The notes under the pieces: generated by a model | Seen by the model: only the letters and a program-made list of their open reading frames with translations | Database searches by the model: none | What the model was told of the DNA's origin: nothing | Source of the DNA: Seiridium cupressi | Taxonomy: Eukaryota; Ascomycota; Sordariomycetes; Amphisphaeriales; Sporocadaceae | DNA length: 64,000 nt | Reading direction: 5' to 3' | NCBI GenBank assembly: GCA_036674765.1 | Contig: JARVKI010000021.1 | Coordinates: forward strand, 124,001-188,000 | In this document: piece after piece, positions 57,279-64,000 of the stretch | Layout of the letters: each line of letters opens with the position of its first letter | Numbering within the stretch: the stretch's first letter is position 1 | Made by a program: the position numbers and the translations under genes

Positions 57279-58419
57279 TTAGACGTCAAGCGGCACCACA
57301 ACCAGACATATCCAGCCATCGGGGTAGGCCGCATCGCGCATCAGCTCCTCCAATGGCGCCGAGAAGGGCACATGAGCCCCATGCAGGACGACGTTGGCCA
57401 GCACGGGATCACGGCTACTGGGAAATAGTCTGGGCAAAAGACCCCTGAGTGCGGTACCAATCGTCTGTGGTGCCCCTGTGGAAGATTCGTGTTAGTCTCC
57501 AACCCACCGGCGGCAATATAGACAGAAAGGATAGCCGCAAGCAGAAAAGCGAGGTGGAACGTACTCTCGTTCATACGGGCCTGTACCAGGGATTGGACGA
57601 CCTTGAAAGCACCGGCGGCTGCGGCGGGGCCGTCCTTGTCTCCTTGTGGCCCTGCCGACTGCGGAATGTACACTCTGATGGGCACGTTCTTAAGTTCGCG
57701 GGATGTGTTGAGGAGGCGTGAGTTCACCTTGTTAAATGCCGGGTAGTCATCTAGACAGCGGGCGCCCAAAGTTAGATAGACACACGACCGCTGACACATG
57801 TGTTGACACGTACTATCTCGCACGGCGTTCCAGAGTGCTGTCGTGTGCTCTTTGGAGAGCGACATGATCTGCTGCGCATTGCCGTTACGCACAAAGTCGG
57901 CCTATGCAATGCGATCCCAGTCAGCCACGATGTCGGGACGGTTCTACTCGGCGTAAGGGCATTTCCCTCCAAACTGGTTGCCGGTAGTTGGCAGATACAG
58001 CATAGCGGGTATCACGCCTGTCTGTGCGCCATGATCTCGAGAATAGAAGGGGGGGGGCGAGACGGTGGAGCATCACAAACCTCCTTCGCACTGTTAAGGA
58101 AAGTGTCCCCAATATCCCAGCTCATGCCGTCGCCGACGGTCAGGCGCCAGGGCAAGGTGGGCTGGTACAGATCAACGAGCAGGCCGACGGCCAGATTCCT
58201 CAGCAGGACGCCCTCGTGGTGGAAGCTGGAGCATGGCAGGCCAAAGTAAGAGGCGAGGCGCGGGAGCAGCAGGGCCAGATAGCCGAAGCGCGGGACCGAG
58301 GCCACAAAGGGCGTGTTCGGCAGCGAGGTGTGCGTGATGTAGAGCGGGATATGCAGGTCCCAGAGCGTCTGCGGAATGGACGGGCCTCCGCCGCGGCCGC
58401 CGCTGCTGCTGCTGCTCAT
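57279..58419 (-). CDS. ATG5: Autophagy protein 5
   Basis: Atg5 is conjugated to Atg12 and, with Atg16, promotes Atg8 lipidation during autophagosome growth. Exons in coding order are 58419..58081, 57901..57814, 57750..57565 and 57475..57279, giving 269 residues. Exon 1 begins with a Ser/Gly run and then [30 protein letters not shown] and [20 protein letters not shown], all hallmarks of the family. Exon 2 gives [20 protein letters not shown], whose Lys (about residue 130) lines up with the Atg12-acceptor lysine of the family. Exon 3 supplies [14 protein letters not shown] and VPIRVYIP. Exon 4 supplies [18 protein letters not shown] and ends [17 protein letters not shown]. Every junction restores conserved sequence. 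Reading without splicing gives several unrelated frames. Confidence 0.95.
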
Positions 58420-60840
58420 CTGACGGTGCCGGTGGCTGTGGGGTTGTCAGTCTGGAGATGTGAGTACTTGGGCATCGCAGATGAACTCGATGTCAATCTG
58501 GTGGAAAAGGCTATTTGACGGAAGCTACTGTGTTGAGTGAACACCTCGTGCGGATCATGTGGGGTAAGCGGGAAGCAAGTGGACTAAGTAAGGCTGAATG
58601 AGCCCAAACCAGGGAAGGCGCTAACGTTGGGCCTGACCAAGTACAGTACGAAGTAGCACTAGTCTTTTTTTTTTTTTTTTTCTTCTTTTTTCTCCTCTCC
58701 CTCTATCAGCGACAAGTGATGGCAGGCCACTTCTTACATGTTATAGGTGCCCTTTTTCTAACTATAGTTATCAAATAATGTGTCATGATACTCGGGCAAG
58801 AAAAAAGTTGGCATGTGCTGAAGCAGCCCGTATCAATGTATTCAAGTTGCAATCAAATTTGTCCTCTCTACAACGTAGCCATGGCGCCATGTAACCACGG
58901 GAAGCCCTTCAAGTCTCTGGCGCTGACCAGTTATTAACGATCCAATTATAGCATATTTAAACTGTGCTACCGAACGGAGCACGAAATGCGGGTTTCCCAA
59001 TACAGCACCAAAAGCATGTCAGGGCGTGCACCTATTGCGCACTACACAACTTACACACAGGACATGTACAGAAATGTATCGGTACGCGCCTCCCGACAGG
59101 GCTGAATGCAAATAGAATCCATTAAGCTACTGCAGGACGAAAAAAAAAAAGCACAAAAAGGTGCCATACAGAAAGTCTTGGTAAAGGTTAACCTTTCACT
59201 CTATTTCCCTATATGAGTTCTGCCCTCTGTCTTGGCGCCTTTCTAACGGTCACGATGACGTGTAAGCATGGTGAAGAGTATCCCGATCTCTGTTGCCTAT
59301 ATTTTCATATATGCTGCACAAATTTAGAGTTTACCACTTTGACATTGACTTTTCGCTAGCACGCCCGCATGCAGGCTTCTCTATTCTCGCGGCGTCGTCG
59401 GGCGTCGGGTCGGCCAGATTGTTGCGATGGAGGCTGCTCCAGCAAATCATGTCCAAAGAAAAAGTAACGATTTTTTCCGTTGCAAGGCTTATAATTGTTT
59501 ATCAATGGCAATGTAGCTTGAGCCGGAGCTTGCAGGACTGACCATTATTGTGCCCGGGGGCGGGGGCTGGATGTCCTTGAATTGTTGTTTCTGCCATTAT
59601 AGCGCTGGGTCCAGCTACGAAAATGATTATCTACACATTGCTAGAAATCGAAAAGACCCATCTGGCTTCACAACCAAGATGCAACATGTAGGTAACAAGG
59701 CCTATCGGTTGTGGTGTTCATCTGTTGTCTACGACGTAATATGCAGAAGCCCACGTTATACTGACTATAGACGTGAATGTAGTATACCAGAGACTTGGGG
59801 CGGTGATATTATATCATATTATATAATCCGTCTCATACTAAATAACTCACCCACCGCCAGTAATTGGCGTGCTGGTTCTTTATGTAGAAGATTCCATCAT
59901 GTTTCTCTACGTTTGCGTACAACTTGTAATTCTGTCGACGCATTGAGCCATCACTAACACTGCCTGCACCCATTAACATTTCGTGCGATGACGGTTATTC
60001 GATTTGAGACCTCTAGCTAATAAATGAACGTATACATAATCAGGACGTAAGTCCGCGGGCTTCTGAATAAAGAAAAGGCAACAATACTTGAATGGAGAAC
60101 ATGCAACTCGTGACGGGGTAATCTACTTCATATGTTCCATTTCAATGGCTTCGCCAGCGAAGCCTATGCGCCTCCGGAATTGCAGCGAGCTCGAGTGAAT
60201 GCCACTCGCCATGGGGCAATCGAATGGCATAGAGAGTGTAGACCCTCAAGTGCAGAATACGGAGACGAGGTTTCACATTCCATAAATGTGCTGTATGTGC
60301 AGCTAGCCAGCTGTGTCATGGGGGCGTAAGTGAGTGGTTAGTCGTACCGACAGCCGATGCAAGGTCCTTAGCACGGTCTTGCCTAGTTTCTAGTTCCCCT
60401 TTTCGCGTGTGCTTGATTGTTCACGTGAAGGAGGCTTTCTGTCCTGGATGCCATCTTATCTCATGTCCTCGTGGGTATACCATCCAGCCTGCATTACTGT
60501 CTTACGTGGCGTTATACATAGTGTACTCTAGCACGGATAACATGATTCAACGATTATGTTGCGTTTGATAAAGACGTCGGCCAGTCTTGCTTGCCTCTCT
60601 TTTGAGGGTATCATCTTGACCGATCGGCTTATTGACTACTTATCCTAGGCACTGAGTAAGAGTCTTGGTTCCCACGTCAAGTCCCAGGAGCCTGCGGTTG
60701 AGTTGCGGGAAAGGCAAGGTCAACTGAAGCCGGTACACTCTTGTTTTCTAAGACAGTATAGCTCTACGACTCTCTCTCCCGAAAGATAGTTGCAGATAAT
60801 CTGAGAGCGGTAAAACTGACGTTTCGAACTCTAGATTCTT
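58420..60840. other. Intergenic stretch with homopolymer runs
   Basis: A long T run occurs at about 58663-58680 and an A run at about 59141-59150. A frame of 135 codons at 59550-59957 has no recognisable features. No gene is supported. Confidence 0.5.
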
Positions 60841-61754
60841 ATGAACATCGTCAGGTCGGCCATCACTGACTGCTGGGAATTCACCAAGACGTTTCTGGAG
60901 GAGCCCATTGCCAAGTTCGGCAGGAGCATCTCGGGACAGAAAGGTTCCAAGACAAGCATTAGGAAAGCATCTAAGCTGTTACAAAGGAGTCTGTGCGAGG
61001 AAGGCGAGATAGGGATGTCACACATGTTATTGATTCGGCAAGGCAGCTATGGTATTGATCGTCTAGCAATAGGTCTTTAGGTTCGCTTCAAACAATCCAA
61101 TTAGTCCACCGGTTCTCGATGATGTCTAGTTATATTGACTGCTCCGGGGTTCATATTATCGCCGAGGAACTGGACTATATCCTCACATTCGGAAGGGCTA
61201 CCAGCCCTGCCGAGGCACAGAGAGAAAGAAGCGGAATTGGTTATTTAACGCGCGGTTCATTGAGCTACCTATCACAGTCAGGAGGGGGCTCAGGGGGGTA
61301 TTGATAATCGAGAATTGAAGATGTCGTGGGGAATCCTGAAATATACGATTGGAACGATCCACCAAGCCGAACCAGAATGGCCATATTGATCTTCGTTGTT
61401 AAAACCCTTCCACGAGCGACAGCGTTATGACCATCCGCGGCCCGGTAGCCAATATCAAGCAAGTCGTGTTCACCTCACCAAGCTTGATAATTCGCCTTGC
61501 CCTGCCTAGCGATAAGAACACAGTGTGTAGTGGATGCTTCTAGCTGGCTGGGAGGTGCGGTATCCCAGCTCATCGTTCATATCAAGGACTTTGGACCGGG
61601 TATCATAGACTTTCACTCAATAGTGAAAGGGCTAGATAGCGGCTATATGGTTTACCGTAGGTATTCGCGCAAGTGCAAAGCTCAACTCGAGAAAAAATCG
61701 AAGGAATCCAGAACTTCCGGAGCACAGGGAAGGGAAAAGCCCTTGTTAAGATGA
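60841..61754 (+). other. Coding-like fragments, possible decayed or unresolved gene
   Basis: Two protein-like stretches lie in the same direction: 60841..61080 (beginning MNIVRSAITDCWEFTKTFLE) and 61497..61754 (containing WLGGAVSQLIVHIKDFGPGI and SGYMVYRRYSRKCKAQLEKK). Between them the frames are interrupted by stops and I could not find a convincing splice path. Either a multi-exon gene that I cannot resolve or a relic would fit. No family is recognised. Confidence 0.3.
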
Positions 61755-62060
61755 CAAGCAATATAGAGTCAGTGCTGAAAATGTCACCATATAGCTAAAT
61801 TTTCTGTATAATTTTGCCCCTATTGGCACCGGACAGAGGCTACGTCCAGTACCATAGCGTACAAAAACCTATATGCTGTAGACTGTGCTGCCACGCAAAC
61901 TAGAGTCTCCAATGCTTCGTCACCATCGGCCTCCAACGTGACACGTGAAATGATACGCCGATGAATTATCAACAAGATTCTCTTTAGCACACTGCCAGGG
62001 GTATCTCAGCCGAAATTGAAGCGCCATATATCAATCATCAATGACCGACGCCGCTTACGT
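61755..62060. other. 3' flank of the permease gene
   Basis: Nothing is seen apart from the presumed 3' untranslated region and polyadenylation region of the minus-strand permease. Confidence 0.5.
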
Positions 62061-64000
62061 TTATTGCGCGCCAACATTGACGGCCTTCTCAAAGTCATGT
62101 GGTTTATCCGAACTTGGCTCCGTGACGATGCCACCATTGACGACATGAGCCTCGCTGCGAGGTCCGATGTAGTAGTGACGTCCCTGCAAGAACCAGTAGC
62201 TGATTGCGAGCAAAAATACGAAAGCCAGAATAACTATAGCGTAGTTCATCTGAGCGGAAATTAGTTGCCGTGCGTTTAATAGGCCACGGGTGTGCTGAAG
62301 TATGACTTACGTTGGCCGGTGTGACTGGCATGGACGTGGGGAACAAGAAGATGACCGAGACAAAGGCCGTCCATGTGCAGGCCCAAGCGTTGACAAATGG
62401 GCTCGCCTTTCCAAGATGCCATGGTCCACGCTCAAACCTGCCGAAGAACAGCTTGCAGATGATGGGGATACAATATGACCAATCTAGGCAGATGGCGCAG
62501 ATGTTGAAGACCGCCGAGATGGCAGTGTAGCTTCCAAGACCGATGAGGTTAATCAAGATGCACAAGGTCGAGTAGAACCAGACAGCCAATACAGGCGTGT
62601 CGGTCTTCTTCCAAATCTTGTACCAGATTCTCGAACCTGGCAACATCTGATCTCTCGAGAATGCCCAGATCGTGCGAGACCCCGCCTGCAGTGCAGTGAT
62701 GCAAACAAAGTTTAAGATGATAAAGGCGGCCACTGCGAAAAAGATGGCGGGGCCTTTGCCCATGACCTGGAAAAATATCTCGACAACCTAGTCCACCGAG
62801 TCAGCTTTGGGTATGTATGAAAAAAGGAAGCGTCAGACTTACTGGCTGACCAATCGGGCTGGCGAGAATTGTTGCTACGTCTCCCATGCAGAAGACGAGC
62901 ACGATGTTGAACAACCAGCCCACAACATAGGTAAAGGTCAGAGCAGTCGAGATGGCCTTAGGAACAGTGGTAGCCGGGTTCTTTGCCTCTTCCGCGATAT
63001 GTGCTGTGGCATCGTAATCTGTCATGGTCTAGGAATCAAGATCAGCATAAGCTCTAGTTTTGAGTCACGATTTTCCTGAAGACGAAGTTGCCTCCGTTCA
63101 CAAAATGAGGTATTGCCCTGATTCATGTGATCTTGGAAGAGTGTGTTATGAGTACCTACCCAAGCGACAGACAGGAATCCAAAGAGGAACGAAAAGCCAG
63201 GCGGTGTCCATCCTGATAGTGGTTCCGGGCTGACATAGGTGAAGGCATATGAGGCATCGTGCTTGTCCTTCTGCAGAACCAGAAGCGCTACACAGGCACT
63301 AAACAAGACGGCGATGTGAAAAATCGCGTAGGTCTTGGTGAGGTGGTTGAGCCATGCAGTGGACAAAGTGTTGATACAAGCATGGAAGATGACGAGCGCA
63401 ATCATTGTGCCGATGATGTGCGACGGTATCGGCGTATAATGGTAGATTTCGCCATCGAACGACCCGAGCGAGACAGCCGCAAGAAGCATCTGGGCCGCAC
63501 CGTACTCGGAGGAAGCACTACCGGCAATTTGGCCGATGAGATTGAGCCACCCTAGGAACCATTGATCAGCATTCCACAGACCACAACTTAAACTTATAGA
63601 TCCTTTCCTCCAACGCCTAACACGCAAGAGCAGAATCTAACCTCCTGCGGATGCTGAATGCTGAACCAGGACATACCATCAATCCAGGCAATATAGGCAA
63701 CATGCTTTTCCGGCGCCAGGTACTTTATCGTGAAATATAGTGCACCTATATGGAGTCAGTCGCGCGCGTACTCCATATGACAGAGCCTCGAGCCCACCTG
63801 ATGTTGGGTATGCCGATGCGATCTCCGAGACGGACAGAGCCAAGCAAAGAGCGCCGATACCAGCGATCAGCCAACACCAAATTGCCGCAGCGCCACCACC
63901 AGCATAAAGCGGATAACTAAACGTCGTTGCGACCGTGGCGAAAAGACCGGAGACGCTCAGGGCGAAACTAAAGCAACTCCAGGTGGAGAATTCACGCTTG
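62061..64000 (-). CDS. Amino acid/GABA/choline-type permease (APC superfamily), start outside window
   Basis: This is a membrane uptake transporter for a small amine or amino acid. Visible exons in coding order are (64000)..63798, 63745..63677, 63551..63160, 63028..62843, 62787..62311 and 62249..62061, about 505 residues. The 5' end is cut by the window edge, so a few dozen N-terminal residues are missing. The segment after the edge reads REFSTWSCFSFALSVSGLFA, entering TM1. Then come AGGGAAAIWCWLIAGIGAL, SEIASAYPTSGALYF and the family signature MTDYDATAHIAEEAKNPATT, created at the splice at 63028. Later helices contain LQAGSRTIWAFSRDQMLPGS, and the cytosolic tail has GRHYYIGPRSEAHVVNGG. These fit the UGA4/HNM1 (GABA or choline) group. 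The substrate cannot be decided from sequence alone. Confidence 0.9.

Overview
The window is nuclear DNA of a filamentous ascomycete (Pezizomycotina). The SNF7, SNU13, ERG4, ATG5, VMA3 and TEN1 proteins read like Sordariomycete orthologues, but the genus cannot be fixed from the sequence alone. Genes carry short spliceosomal introns (about 45-265 bp, GT...AG, often with a CTAAC-type branch site). Genes lie on both strands, and many pairs are divergent or convergent.

Layout, left to right. 0.5-2.0 kb: a fungal N-terminal-domain (STAND-like) protein with a disordered tail. 2.8-5.0 kb: sterol C-24(28) reductase ERG4 with an in-frame Asn-Gly-His-Thr repeat. 6.4-6.8 kb: a small secreted-type protein gene cut by an in-frame TAG. 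8.1-10.1 kb: divergent VMA3 (V-ATPase subunit c, with a 13-nt exon) and SNU13. 10.7-15.5 kb: a Sac/hSac2 phosphoinositide phosphatase converging on a BMT6-type rRNA methyltransferase. 17.4-20.6 kb: RRP7 diverging from a DHA1-type MFS transporter. 21.05 kb: an intron-containing tRNA-Val(AAC). 24.0-26.1 kb: the telomere-capping gene TEN1 diverging from the ESCRT-III gene SNF7. 28.6-38.0 kb: a 13-exon gene for a disordered protein of about 2670 residues with coding minisatellites. 40.5-43.1 kb: CSA/ERCC8 diverging from the Pol I factor RRN10. 43.1-51.4 kb: a gene-poor tract with a tandem repeat, a probable MITE and two weak ORFs. 51.4-55.0 kb: a Zn(II)2Cys6 transcription factor. 57.3-58.4 kb: ATG5. 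62.1 kb to the right edge: a GABA/choline-type permease whose start lies outside the window.

The recognised genes are mostly housekeeping genes. RRP7, BMT6, SNU13 and RRN10 all serve ribosome production or RNP assembly, and SNF7, ATG5, VMA3 and the Sac phosphatase all serve endomembrane or vacuole traffic. Nothing indicates a biosynthetic cluster. The housekeeping islands are separated by 2-8 kb tracts without convincing genes. Exon structures were worked out by hand from splice signals, frame continuity and family knowledge. Every multi-exon model given for a complete gene has a total length divisible by three.
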